From: JALYGY01 sp963800975
GTDB taxonomy: Bacteria; Actinomycetota; Rubrobacteria; Rubrobacterales; Rubrobacteraceae
Length of the DNA: 24,216 nt
Assembly (NCBI GenBank): GCA_963800975.1
Contig: CAWDDB010000015.1
Span: 1-24,216 of the forward strand
Direction: 5' to 3'
The notes below the pieces were generated by a model. It did not search any database. It was given only the letters and a program-made list of their open reading frames with translations, and was not told where the DNA came from. This document shows positions 15,268 to 24,216 of the stretch, piece after piece (position 1 is the first letter of the stretch; each line of letters starts with the position of its first letter). Both the position numbers and the translations under genes were made by a program.

Positions 15268-16719
15268 CTATGCGTTGGGTCCAGCCAGCCGACGCGCCCG
15301 CTCGCGGAAGAAAGCCCGGTCCACCTTCATCCCCGCCGGCGCTCTACCTTCGGGCCACCCGTGGAATGCGATGGGGATCTTGAACCTCGGGAGGACCGGC
15401 TCTAGCGCGCTGGCGAGGTCCCGCGGTGGGGTGCCGCCCTTCCCCGACCTCACGAACGCGACTGGCCGGGCACCAAACTCGACGTCGGGGACGGGGACCA
15501 CTACTGCTTCTTCGACGCCCCGGATCCTGGATAGGGCGTCTTCGATCTCCTCGGGCCTGACGTTCTCTCCACCGGAGACGAATAGGTTGTCCATGCGACC
15601 AAGAACGCGCAGGTAACCGCCGTCCAGCTCCCCAAGATCCCCGGTGTGGAACCAGCCCCCCTGGTCCAGCGGACGCTCCAGCTCGTCGCCCTCGACGTAG
15701 CCGGCGAAAAGCGTCTCCCCCCTCACCAGTATCTCCCCTTCGTCCGAGATACGCACCTCCCGGTGTTGCAACGGGAGACCGGCGGTGCGAAGCTCCGCGC
15801 GCGAAGCGCCCGGGGGCGTGGTGGTGACCTGCGAGGCCATCTCGGTGAGGCCGTAGCTGGTGTGGACCGGGAGCCCGCGCCCCGTGGCCTCGTCCAGGAG
15901 AGATGCCTGCAGCGGGCCTCCCCCCAGCAACACGGCTTTCAGCGATCCAAACTTCGCGTCGCCCCGCAGCAGGCGCAAGAGCTGGGTCGAGACCAGGGAG
16001 ACGTGGGTGGCCTCGCTGCGCGAGATCGTCTCGCCGAGCGGTACGTCGGGATCTGGCAGCACGACGGTTGCCCCGGCGAGCAAGCTCCGGAACAGGATGG
16101 AGAGACCACCAACGTGGTAGAGGGGCAACGAGTGGAGCCAGCGATCGCCAGGCCGGAGCCGGATGTTCGCGTTGGAACCCGCGGCGCTGAAGTAATGGTT
16201 GCCGAAGGTATGGAGCGCCGCCTTCGGCTCCCCCGTGCTCCCAGAGGTGAAGACGACGGTCGCGGGCAGATCCAGCGCCACCATCCGAGGCCCGGTGTCG
16301 TTCCACCGAGCATCGCCGCCCGCCTCCTCGTCCAGCAACGCCTCGCGAAGCAACCTCCCCGTTCCGGAGACCTCGGGGAGATTATCGTGGTTCGAGATCA
16401 GGGCGCGGCAAGCCGCTTTCTCGAGGAGCGGCGCGACGGCTGGTGGCGGCAGGCGCGTGCTGAGGGTGCAGGCGACGCACCCGACCCGGATCAGGGCCTG
16501 CAGCAACACGAGGTGCCCATCGTCCTTCGGCAGGTACAGGGCGACCCGGTCTCCGTCTCCGAGGCCGAGATCCTGGACCCTCCTCTCCGAAGCCGAGACC
16601 CGCCGGTCGAGTTCCCTGAACGTGAGAGACCCGCCCGGGCCGACGATGGCCGGCGTCTCGGGCGAGCGCCTCGCCGCCGTCCGCAGGGGACACTCCACGC
16701 GTCTCACGCCTTGGTCCAT
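15268..16719 (-). CDS. menE: o-succinylbenzoate-CoA ligase MenE
   Basis: A 483-residue AMP-forming acyl-CoA ligase that activates o-succinylbenzoate to its CoA ester in menaquinone synthesis. The P-loop FTSGSTGEPK is at 157-166, LPLYHVGGLSILFRSLLAG at 198-216, the YGLTEM adenylate motif near 295, and GWFHTGDLGELDGGYLRVLGR in the hinge region. The short length and LPLYHVGGL text are typical of MenE rather than of fatty-acid ligases. It starts 9 bases after the menC stop with a weak ribosome site, which suggests coupling to menC. It is last in the menB-menC-menE operon. Confidence 0.93.
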   Translation of the reverse strand: MDQGVRRVECPLRTAARRSPETPAIVGPGGSLTFRELDRRVSASERRVQDLGLGDGDRVALYLPKDDGHLVLLQALIRVGCVACTLSTRLPPPAVAPLLEKAACRALISNHDNLPEVSGTGRLLREALLDEEAGGDARWNDTGPRMVALDLPATVVFTSGSTGEPKAALHTFGNHYFSAAGSNANIRLRPGDRWLHSLPLYHVGGLSILFRSLLAGATVVLPDPDVPLGETISRSEATHVSLVSTQLLRLLRGDAKFGSLKAVLLGGGPLQASLLDEATGRGLPVHTSYGLTEMASQVTTTPPGASRAELRTAGLPLQHREVRISDEGEILVRGETLFAGYVEGDELERPLDQGGWFHTGDLGELDGGYLRVLGRMDNLFVSGGENVRPEEIEDALSRIRGVEEAVVVPVPDVEFGARPVAFVRSGKGGTPPRDLASALEPVLPRFKIPIAFHGWPEGRAPAGMKVDRAFFRERARRLAGPNA

Positions 16720-16728
16720 CGCCCCATG

Positions 16729-17820
16729 TTAGCCGACCGGGACGAGCAGGCCGCGATCGATCTCTCGCCTTCCCTCGAACAGCGCCGGAACGTCTACCCG
16801 CGGCGCCGTCAGCTCGGGAGGCGGCAGGAGAACGTCCCGCGCCAGCCGTCGGTACGTGTCCCACCCGGCCGGCGTCCCTTCCTCCCCCACCCCCGCGGCG
16901 AGCGCCACGAGGGCCGTCGTCCCGACGCCTGTCTCGTAGGCGGAGCTGAGCACCGGCCGCGCCCCGATTCGTGAGGCGGCCAGCGCGAAGCGAAGCGTGC
17001 GCGAGATGCCACCGATCAGCGTCGGCTTGAGCACGACGGCGCTCGCGTACTCGTGCCCCCGCAGCGTCTCCGCCCGCATACCAACGAGCGATTCGTCCAG
17101 CGCGAGCGGCAGGTCGTGATCCGCAGCGAAGACCGGCAACAGCTCCGGGTCCGCGAGCGGCTCTTCGACATAGTCGATGGCCAGCCCGTCGACGCCGCGG
17201 GCGAAACTCTCGGCCTCATCGATGCCCCACGCCCGGTTCGCATCCAGCCTCAGCGCGGCAGCCTCGCCGAGCGCCTCGTGCACCGCCCGGACGAGCTCGA
17301 CATCCTCGTCGACGTCCCGCGCGCCGACCTTGAGCTTCACCGCCTCGTAGCCCGCACTTTGCGCCCGGCGCGCCTCTTCGGGGGCACGGTCGGAGGAGGA
17401 GATCAGGGCGCTCAGCGCGACCGTCGGCCTAGGGTCGGCGCTAACCAGCTCGGGCAGAGGCTTGCCGGACGTCGCGGCGTAGAGGTCCCAGAGGGCCAGC
17501 TCGAACCCGAAGCGGGCTGACGGGGCGAGGCCCATGGCGTCGAGCTTGTGGGCAAGGGATCCATCGGGGTCGAGCGCGTCCCGGGTCACATCGCGGCCCA
17601 CCAGGGTATCCGAGAGGTCGAGGAGCTGATCCGCCGCCTCCTCCAGGCTTTCTTTGCTGAAGCCGGGGAGCGGCGCCGCCTCTCCCCAGCCCGTCGCGTC
17701 CGCTTCGGCGGTGAGGCGCACGAGTATCCCCTCCCGCTGGTACAGCTGCGTGCCCTTTAGCAGAAGAGGCTCGCGCAGCGGCACGCGGTAGCGGAAGAGT
17801 CGGAGCCCGGCGAGCTTCAC
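16729..17820 (-). CDS. menC: o-succinylbenzoate synthase MenC
   Basis: A 363-residue enolase-superfamily enzyme that dehydrates SHCHC to o-succinylbenzoate. The acid/base lysines sit in VKLKVG at 161-166 (Lys162, Lys164) and LKPTLIGG at 264-271 (Lys265). The metal ligands are Asp193 (LDANRAW), Glu219 (EEPL) and Asp242 (LDES). The N-terminal capping domain contains the loop GWGEAAPLPGFSKES. The family also includes N-succinylamino-acid racemases, but the men neighbours decide the role. The start is GTG at 17820, seven bases past the menB stop, with AGGGG just upstream, so the two are tightly linked. Confidence 0.93.
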   Translation of the reverse strand: MKLAGLRLFRYRVPLREPLLLKGTQLYQREGILVRLTAEADATGWGEAAPLPGFSKESLEEAADQLLDLSDTLVGRDVTRDALDPDGSLAHKLDAMGLAPSARFGFELALWDLYAATSGKPLPELVSADPRPTVALSALISSSDRAPEEARRAQSAGYEAVKLKVGARDVDEDVELVRAVHEALGEAAALRLDANRAWGIDEAESFARGVDGLAIDYVEEPLADPELLPVFAADHDLPLALDESLVGMRAETLRGHEYASAVVLKPTLIGGISRTLRFALAASRIGARPVLSSAYETGVGTTALVALAAGVGEEGTPAGWDTYRRLARDVLLPPPELTAPRVDVPALFEGRREIDRGLLVPVG

Positions 17821-17827
17821 GTTGCCC

Positions 17828-18679
<852 letters not shown>

Positions 18680-18687
18680 AGAAGAAG

Positions 18688-18722
18688 ATTATATGGCCTG
18701 GACGAGGCCCCGTGATCGGGGC
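18688..18722 (-). promoter_or_regulatory. menB leaderless promoter with overlapping dyad
   Basis: A perfect -10 TATAAT (minus strand, 18688-18693) ends eight bases before the menB ATG, so transcription would start at or next to the ATG. The -35 position (about 18711-18716) has no consensus but is covered by the inverted repeat GCCCCG-TGAT-CGGGGC (18707-18722), a likely site for an activator or repressor. Confidence 0.55.
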
Positions 18723-18954
18723 GCGCGCCTTCGATACTCTACAGTCAGGACCCTCCGGCCAGAAGCGCCCCCGGCGGGCAAGCGCCGCCCGTAGCCATTC
18801 GCGTGCACATGATCCCCAACCCCTACGACGGAGAAGCCCCTCGGTCGTTCCACGCGCACTCATGCGTCCAGGGGCCGGATAAGGACAACCGGACTGAGGC
18901 GGGCTCAGAGGTGAGGGGATCAGACGCGGATGGGTGTTCCTGGCGTACTCGCCG

Positions 18955-18983
18955 TTGACACCGCACCACGCTCCTGGTAACTG
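18955..18983 (+). promoter_or_regulatory. possible promoter of the glycoside-hydrolase-like gene
   Basis: A perfect TTGACA (18955-18960) is followed after 17 bases by TAACTG (18978-18983), a poor -10. It would give a leader of about 70 bases. The -35 is convincing; the -10 is not. Confidence 0.35.
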
Positions 18984-19059
18984 TTTGGTACGGGGAGCGG
19001 AAGGCCACACATCCTCTCCTCCCTCCGGAAAACGACGCGAGTTCTAGGAAGAGGACAAG

Positions 19060-20217
19060 GTGAGACGAGCGGTTTCTCGAGCCCTTGACGGACCATTGCC
19101 GCAGCGCGGGCTAAGCCGGGAGGGTTTCTTGCGCTTGGTAGGGGCGGGGGCCGCGCTGTCGCTCGTCCCCCTTTCCGTCTCGTCCCTGGCGGCGCGACCG
19201 AGCGTCGCCCAGAGCGTGGGGCCCGAGATACTCTCCCCGGAAGGAGAGTACCCGATAGGGGTCTGGTGGCCCCCGCCACCTGGGCAAACCACGGCGGCGC
19301 GCTACGCGGAGATAGCCGGAGCCGGCTTCAACTTCGTGATAGGCGGCAACGGCGTGAACACCACGGACCTGCACCAGCGGGCTTTGGACACCGCCGCGGC
19401 GAACGGGCTCCGGTACCTGATCACGGACAACATCCTCCACAACGCCTTACGCGGCGAGGTCTCCCCCGACCTCCAGGAAGCCGTAACCCAGAGGCTCGAG
19501 CGCCTCATCGAGGATCATGGCGCGCATCCCGCGCTCGCTGGGGTGAACCTGTTCGAGGAACCGAGCACCAGGGTGTTCGGCATCTTGGCCTACGCGACGA
19601 GGGAGCTACGGCGGCTGGCCCCTCAGGAACTACCCTACATCAACATCGTCCCTTCCTACACGGGGCAGAGCTCGCTGGGATCACGGACCTACGAGGGCTA
19701 CCTCGACCGCTACTTTCGCAAGGTGGGCCCGCCGATGGTGTCGTTCGACCACTACCCGCTCCTCGAAAGCGGGATCACCCCCGACTACTTCTCGAACTGG
19801 GCGCAGATAAGGAGCCTCGCGCTGAGGTTCGGCGTTCCTTCCTGGGTCCTCCTCCAGAGCGTGGGCTTCACGGAGGGCAGGGGCGGTCTCCCCAAGCGCC
19901 GCCCGCCGACCCAGGCGGAGCTCTTCTGGCAGACGAACGTCGGCCTCGCGTACGGCGCCAAGGGGGTACAGTACTTCACTTACTGGACCCCCGAGGACAA
20001 CCCGAAAACAAAGTTCGGGAGCGCCATGGTCACCCGAGAGGGCCAGCTCACCCCGCTTTACCAATACGCCAGGAACGTCAACGCCCAGCTTAGGGTGTTC
20101 GGCAAGGCCCTCCTGCCGCTCGACGTCCGAGTCGGTGGTCCACGCGAGGACGAGACGATTGCCGCGCGGGGCGCGGGCCTTCAGGCCGGACAACTACGTC
20201 AGGTCGGTCGCCGGTAG
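19060..20217 (+). CDS. secreted glycoside-hydrolase-like protein, frameshifted near its end
   Basis: A 385-residue frame. It has an N-terminal export signal (about 1-50: SREGFLRLVGAGAALSLVPL, a weak single-arginine Tat-like or Sec signal). A TIM-barrel-like catalytic region follows, with GVWWPPPP, GAGFNFVIGG, LAGVNLFEEPS (a possible acid/base Glu near 165-167), PYINIVPSY, VSFDHYPLL and KGVQYFTYW. This resembles barrel glycoside hydrolases acting outside the cell; substrate unknown. After about residue 353 the frame leaves the family: the expected C-terminal beta domain continues one frame over (20121-20461). The start is GTG 19060 with GGAAGAGGA upstream. Either a real mutation or a sequence error of one base near 20121-20127. 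Confidence 0.7.
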   Translation: MRRAVSRALDGPLPQRGLSREGFLRLVGAGAALSLVPLSVSSLAARPSVAQSVGPEILSPEGEYPIGVWWPPPPGQTTAARYAEIAGAGFNFVIGGNGVNTTDLHQRALDTAAANGLRYLITDNILHNALRGEVSPDLQEAVTQRLERLIEDHGAHPALAGVNLFEEPSTRVFGILAYATRELRRLAPQELPYINIVPSYTGQSSLGSRTYEGYLDRYFRKVGPPMVSFDHYPLLESGITPDYFSNWAQIRSLALRFGVPSWVLLQSVGFTEGRGGLPKRRPPTQAELFWQTNVGLAYGAKGVQYFTYWTPEDNPKTKFGSAMVTREGQLTPLYQYARNVNAQLRVFGKALLPLDVRVGGPREDETIAARGAGLQAGQLRQVGRR

Positions 20218-20461
20218 CCCTCTCATCCTGAGCAGGTTTCGGGACCCCGCCATCGCAACCGAGCGGCACGTGTTCGTCGTCAACCACTCGTCGGGCACCA
20301 AGGCTACCAGTCGGCTAACGTTCTCTGCCGCCGTCAGAGAGGTCAACGCGATACACGGGACGAGCGGAAGGCGCGTGCCGGTCGACCTGCGGAGCGCCAG
20401 AGAGTTGCGGATCTCGATCGAGCCGGGAAAGGCAAGGCTGTTCGTGCTACGCACCAGCTAG
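20121..20461 (+). pseudogene. detached C-terminal beta domain of the glycoside-hydrolase-like gene
   Basis: In the +1-shifted frame the protein text reads SESVVHARTRRLPRGARAF and goes on through RPDNYVRSVAGSPLILSRF, HVFVVNHSSGTKATSRLTF and IEPGKARLFVLRTS to a TAG at 20461. This is the kind of beta-sandwich that closes barrel glycoside hydrolases. It has no start of its own and no ribosome site. Removing one base at about 20122 would join it to the gene above as LPLTSESVVHA. Confidence 0.65.
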
Positions 20462-20747
20462 GCGCTAGGTGGTGAGTTGGTGATCCTCGAGTTGGACCGT
20501 GGCAAACGCCACCACGACGGCCGGCATCCCGCGCCTCCCGCTGATTTCGCGCTGCGATAGGTCTAAGACCTCGACAACCTCTTGCGAGGGCACGGGGGTG
20601 GCCGAGGACGAGCTTGCCAGGAGGCTACGAGAGAGCGGGGCCGCCGGTTCGGGAGTGCGACCGGCGCATTTGCGGCGCCGCTGCCGGGCTGAGGTTCCAG
20701 ATCGTCACCTTTGGCTCGCGGGAGAACTCGTGTAACCTTCTCCAGAG

Positions 20748-21167
20748 ATGCACCCGCAGACGTACAGGAGCCTCGCCAGCGCCAGGGAGTTTATGCGGGA
20801 CGCCTACGGAAGGCCCATCACCCTCCCTGACATCTCGGCACGGGCCAACCTCTCCCCGTACCACTTCCTGCGCGTCCACAAGCTGGCCTACGGTGAGACC
20901 CCGCACGAGTTCCTGACGCGTGTGCGCATCGAGCGGGCGAAGACCTTGCTGGCGCGCGGTAGCCACAACGTGAGCGAGGCGTGCTTCGAGGTCGGTTTCT
21001 CCAGCGTGGGCAGTTTCAGCACTCTGTTCTCCCACAGGGTCGGCCTGACGCCCTCTGAGTACCGTCGCCACGTCAGGTCGGTGGTCGCGATCCCGCGCAC
21101 GCTCCGTCCTCTTTTCGTTCCGGATTGTTTCGCCGCGGTGTTCTACGATCTTCCTAGAGCCGGATAG
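20748..21167 (+). CDS. AraC-family transcriptional regulator, HTH only
   Basis: A 139-residue protein made mostly of the AraC double helix-turn-helix: a first HTH ITLPDISARANLSPYHFLRVHKLAYGETPHEFLTRVRIERAKTLL (24-68) and a second HTH NVSEACFEVGFSSVGSFSTLFSHRVGLTPSEYRR (73-106). There is no N-terminal ligand domain, so ligand sensing, if any, lies in the short tail (RPLFVPDCFAAVF, with one Cys) or elsewhere. No ribosome site is seen before ATG 20748. A TAACCT about 13 bases upstream, with TTTGGC 17 bases before it, may be a promoter giving a very short leader. The VOC gene follows by 75 bases, a common pairing in which the regulator controls the VOC protein. Confidence 0.85.
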   Translation: MHPQTYRSLASAREFMRDAYGRPITLPDISARANLSPYHFLRVHKLAYGETPHEFLTRVRIERAKTLLARGSHNVSEACFEVGFSSVGSFSTLFSHRVGLTPSEYRRHVRSVVAIPRTLRPLFVPDCFAAVFYDLPRAG

Positions 21168-21242
21168 CCGCAACTTTCGAGAAGCCGGGTGTGGGCCCCG
21201 GTGCTATCTTTGCGGCGCAGCGACGACGACCGGAGGTGGACC

Positions 21243-21658
<416 letters not shown>

Positions 21659-21662
<4 letters not shown>

Positions 21663-22465
21663 GTTTCAGGCAGCGGGCTTCGGGACAGGAACCGCTCCAG
21701 CAAGCCGAGGTACTCTTCCGGCTTCTCGAGGCGGACGTTGTGTCCCGCCCACGGGACGACGGCGCTTGTGATGTGGGGGCCCCGCGAGGCCATGCGGTTT
21801 GAGACTCCGACGTACTTCTGGTCGAGCCCGCCCGCGACCGCGAGGGTCGGGGGCGTCAGGGCGGCGAGCTCGCCCCACAGCGAGGGCTGGTTCCCGGTTC
21901 CCATCCCGCGCAGCGAGCGCGCCAGCTCGCCCGGATCGTTGCCCAGCCGCGCCTCGATCGTCTCGCCCAGCAGCCGCTCGTTGCGCGCCAGCGACGCGAA
22001 GAGCGGCTGCCCGTACCAGCGCGCGAGGAACTCTTTGAGGCCGCCCGACTCGAGTTGTCTCGCTCTCTCGTCGTCTGCCTGGCGTCTCGCCCGGCGTTCC
22101 GCCGCGCCCTCGAGGCCGGGCGAAGCGGATTCCAGGAAGAGACCGGAGAACCGCTCCCGGTTGCGGAGCGCGAGGTAGAGGGCGAGCCTCCCGCCCATCG
22201 AGTAGCCGGCGAGCGCCGCGCGCGCCACGCCTAGCTCGTCGAGCAGGTCCAGGACTGCCCGCGCCGCGCCTTCGAAGGCGTAGTCATCCGGTGAAAGGCC
22301 CAGCGAGGAGCCGTGCCCCGGCAGATCCACGGCGACGCACCGGTGCCGCGACTGGAGGGTATCCGTGACCCCTCGCCAGTCGGCCAACGAGCCCATGAAG
22401 CCGTGCAAGAACAGGACCGGCGGGTGCGCCGGATCCCCGGAGGCCGCGTAACCCAGGCCGGTCAC
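21659..22465 (-). CDS. menH: SHCHC synthase MenH
   Basis: A 268-residue alpha/beta hydrolase that removes pyruvate from SEPHCHC to give SHCHC. The catalytic triad is Ser89 in GYSMGG (87-92), Asp215 in GGLDQKY and His242 in WAGHNVRLEKPEEY. FLHGFMGSLADW (19-30) forms the oxyanion hole, and LESASPGLE (111-119) is a MenH hallmark. It starts with GTG at 22465; no good ribosome site is visible, and only 38 bases separate it from the amphi-Trp gene, so it may depend on translation from there. It lies about 1.4 kb downstream of menD, with two unrelated genes between them. Confidence 0.9.
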
Positions 22466-22503
22466 ACGATGGGTTCGCGGCTAACGGGCCTGAACAGGTG
22501 GGT

Positions 22504-22728
22504 TCACTTGTTGGTCCACTTGAGCTGGAACTCGAGCTCCTCCTCGTCTCCCTCGCGCTCGTGCTCCACGTTGAACTCGGCGCGAACGGGCACGTAGATC
22601 CTTTCTCCGGCCACCCGGATCTCGAACCTCTCGCCGGTCTCGAGCGCGTCGGCCAGCCTGCGCAACTTGGCCACGAACTCTTCCGTTGAGTAGACCTTCT
22701 CGACGTCCCTGTCTTGCTTCTCGCTCAT
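22504..22728 (-). CDS. amphi-Trp domain protein
   Basis: A 74-residue protein that fits the amphi-Trp domain: YSTEEFVAKLRRLADALETGERFEIRVAGERIYVPVRAEFNVEHE followed by a charged EREGDEEELEFQLKWT end carrying the late tryptophan. These are small, often stand-alone proteins of unknown function in archaea and bacteria. ATG 22728 has GAGGGAG a few bases upstream. It sits between the formamidase-family gene and menH in the same direction. Confidence 0.8.
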   Translation of the reverse strand: MSEKQDRDVEKVYSTEEFVAKLRRLADALETGERFEIRVAGERIYVPVRAEFNVEHEREGDEEELEFQLKWTNK

Positions 22729-22821
22729 CTGCTCCCTCTAGAGTCGGTAGACGATCAACACCTCGGTATCCTACCGCGTTCGAAGGGCACACTCCGCCAT
22801 GCGCTCCGGTGCAACTGCCGC

Positions 22822-23754
22822 CTACGGTTTTCCTGGCAAGAACTGCTTGGGCATCTTGCAGACCATGGTGTAGGCCGGATCGAACATGTTGCCAAGGTCA
22901 TACTCGACGCAATAGCTGAGCAGCAAGCTCGCCTCACGCACGGTTAGTCCGTAGTCTTCCTGCAACCAGCGTAGCATCTCCGTCGTCGCGTGCTGCACGG
23001 CCTGGTCGAGGGGGCGCGCATTGCCCACGGTGAAGATATACGCTTCGTTCTCACCCCGAGGCCAGTAGATCTCTTGACCCTTGATCACGTCCACCGCGAA
23101 ACGCACCTCGAAGGAGATCTCTATTCCCGTACCCGAGATCTCCCCGTCTCCTTGCAGCGCATGCCCGTCACCGACAAACACTAGTGCACCGGGCACGAAG
23201 ACCGGAAAGTAGACGGTAACCCCGCTCACGAATCCGCGGTAGTCCATGTTTCCGCCGTGCTGGCCCGAGGTCATGGTGGAGATCGCCTGGCCACCCGGAG
23301 GCGCGACCCCGAAGCAGCCGAGCATGGGCGCCAGCGGGAGCGAAAGGTGACCCAGCGCGCCCTCCGGTTCGATCAGGGTCGCCGTGCCAGCCTCCTGATC
23401 TATACGCCAGCGAACATCCTTTCGGCCATCGTGGGACGATACCTGCGGCATTGAGGGGATCGCCTCAGGGTCGACCACGTTTGGAGCCGGCATCACATCC
23501 GACTCTCCCGTGGCCCGATTGGGAGCCAGCCGGTCCAGGTGCAGAACCAACGTATCGCCCGGAACTGCTCCCTCGACGTAGAACGGTCCTGTTTGCGGGT
23601 TTGGCTCGGCAGCGACCTTCTCTTCTCGCGCGTCCTTGCCCAACGCGTCGGCCGTGGTAGTAATGACCGTGTCACCAGGAGCAACTCGCAGCACCGGGTT
23701 GTGCGAGCCAAGAGTGTTGTGATGGTGAACAGGCTCGAAATGGTGCGTTGCCAC
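22822..23754 (-). CDS. acetamidase/formamidase family protein
   Basis: A 310-residue protein of the AmdA/FmdA family, which hydrolyses formamide, acetamide or related amides to ammonia and the acid. Visible family text: HNPVLRVAPGDTV at the start, GPFYVEGAVPGDTLVLHL, the metal-site region SGQHGGNMDYRGFVSGVTVYFPVFVPGALVFVGDGHALQGDGEISGTGIE, and the C-terminal CVEYDLGNMFDPAYTMVCKMPKQFL. Length is normal. GTG 23754 is preferred since AGAGGAG lies 9 bases upstream; a TTG at 23772 would overlap that site. It lies between menD and the amphi-Trp gene without an obvious link to menaquinone. Confidence 0.87.
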   Translation of the reverse strand: MATHHFEPVHHHNTLGSHNPVLRVAPGDTVITTTADALGKDAREEKVAAEPNPQTGPFYVEGAVPGDTLVLHLDRLAPNRATGESDVMPAPNVVDPEAIPSMPQVSSHDGRKDVRWRIDQEAGTATLIEPEGALGHLSLPLAPMLGCFGVAPPGGQAISTMTSGQHGGNMDYRGFVSGVTVYFPVFVPGALVFVGDGHALQGDGEISGTGIEISFEVRFAVDVIKGQEIYWPRGENEAYIFTVGNARPLDQAVQHATTEMLRWLQEDYGLTVREASLLLSYCVEYDLGNMFDPAYTMVCKMPKQFLPGKP

Positions 23755-23800
23755 TGATGGCGCTCCTCTCAACTACGGCCGTGCATGGGGCCGTCCCAGC

Positions 23801-23806
23801 ATTATA
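23801..23806 (-). promoter_or_regulatory. -10 element before the formamidase-family gene
   Basis: A perfect TATAAT on the minus strand, 46 bases before the GTG start, in the gap after menD. No -35 is recognisable at the usual distance. It suggests that the formamidase-family gene has its own promoter. Confidence 0.35.
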
Positions 23807-23843
23807 GGGAAGTCGCCTTTCCAAGGCCCTCGCCAGGTGTGCT

Positions 23844-24216
23844 CTAAGTCGGGATATCTCCAAGCAAGTCCCGGTGCAGCACCACGTTCTCCTCGCGGTC
23901 GGTACGAACCTCGATCAGGGTCGGCTCGTCAAGATCGCAAGCCTCGCCGTACGCCTCGGCGAAGGATGGGACCGTTTCGGGATGCGCGTAGCGGAGGCCG
24001 AACATCCTGGCGGCGTTCTCGAAATCTAGCCCCTGCGGCGTGCCGAAGTACGGCTCGAAGTACTCCTTCTGACGGGCGACGGGGAGGAAAGAGAAGATCG
24101 CGCCGCCGTCGTTGTTGAGGACGACGACGACCACGGGTAGGCCGCGCAAAATGGCGAGCGAGTTGAGGTCGTGCAGCATCGCGAGGTCCCCGATAACGAG
24201 TGTGACGGGCCGACCC
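23844..24216 (-). CDS. menD: SEPHCHC synthase MenD, C-terminal part
   Basis: The last 123 residues of a thiamine-diphosphate enzyme, open to the right edge of the window. MenD joins isochorismate and 2-oxoglutarate (after decarboxylation) to give SEPHCHC. The visible part starts GRPVTLVIGDLAMLHDLNSL and runs to LNNDGGAIFSFLP, the ThDP-Mg binding motif (GD...NN, 27 residues). It goes on with FEPYFGTPQGLDFENAARMFGLRY and ends IEVRTDREENVVLHRDLLGDIPT, as in MenD. About 450 N-terminal residues lie outside the window. A Met at 24179 is internal (it is part of the GDLAML motif), not a start. Confidence 0.93.
   Translation of the reverse strand, partial: GRPVTLVIGDLAMLHDLNSLAILRGLPVVVVVLNNDGGAIFSFLPVARQKEYFEPYFGTPQGLDFENAARMFGLRYAHPETVPSFAEAYGEACDLDEPTLIEVRTDREENVVLHRDLLGDIPT

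Larger units (their letters stand above)
18680..19059. other. divergent intergenic region
   Basis: A 380-base gap between menB (minus) and the glycoside-hydrolase-like gene (plus). It holds a promoter for each direction, listed separately, and a 6-bp inverted repeat at 18707-18722. No gene seen. Confidence 0.5.

Noticed and set aside
15646..16974. 442-residue open frame on the plus strand
   Set aside because: Antisense of menE and menC, with no recognisable protein features and no ribosome site.
20499..20735. 78-residue open frame between the glycoside-hydrolase-like gene and the AraC gene
   Set aside because: No ribosome site, low-complexity Arg-rich end and no family features; the 20462-20747 stretch is treated as intergenic.
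23844..24179. A short 111-residue protein starting at ATG 24179
   Set aside because: The frame continues upstream to the window edge with GRPVTLVIGDLA, so this is the end of MenD and the Met is internal.

Overview
The window is GC-rich bacterial chromosome. The mix of genes points to a Rubrobacter-like deep-branching actinobacterium: menaquinone genes with a type I MenB, a deazaflavin (F420)-type nitroreductase relative, an amphi-Trp protein, a large LuxR/ATPase/TPR regulator, many GTG and TTG starts, and several secreted proteins found mainly in that group. The taxon is inferred, not proven. Every gene from the left edge to about 18.68 kb lies on the minus strand. Three genes (19.06-21.66 kb) lie on the plus strand, and the remainder are on the minus strand again.

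Region 1 (0-5 kb, minus strand) is accessory. It holds a GFA/DUF6151-like zinc protein, a SnoaL-like ester cyclase, a small dimeric alpha-beta barrel protein, a secreted protein of unknown function, an alpha/beta hydrolase that appears to have lost its cap domain, an anchored surface protein (paralogue A) and a secreted RTX-type calcium-repeat protein.

Region 2 (5.1-9.0 kb) starts with a HypX-like protein (formyl-THF domain plus crotonase domain) whose stop overlaps the start of a LysE-type exporter. No hydrogenase gene is visible. Upstream of it are two tandem paralogues (B and C) of the surface protein of region 1.

Region 3 (9.1-12.3 kb) looks like one redox and decarboxylase operon. In transcription order it has a Cys-rich zinc-ribbon-like protein, an F420-type nitroreductase-family protein, an FAD monooxygenase (ATGA overlap), an AdoMet-decarboxylase-like pyruvoyl protein preceded by a perfect dyad, a four-helix membrane protein that overlaps it, and a 54-residue protein. 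A G-tract-rich stretch on the minus strand separates this from an 803-residue ATPase/TPR/LuxR regulator.

Region 4 (15.3-24.2 kb) carries a broken-up menaquinone pathway. menB-menC-menE form a tight operon, apparently read from a leaderless promoter. menH lies 3 kb away, and the 3' part of menD runs off the right edge. Between them sit a frameshifted secreted glycoside-hydrolase-like gene, an AraC-family regulator with a VOC protein, an amphi-Trp protein and an acetamidase/formamidase-family gene. MenD, MenH, MenC, MenE and MenB together take isochorismate to DHNA-CoA. The enzymes before and after these steps (MenF, thioesterase, MenA, MenG) are not in the window.
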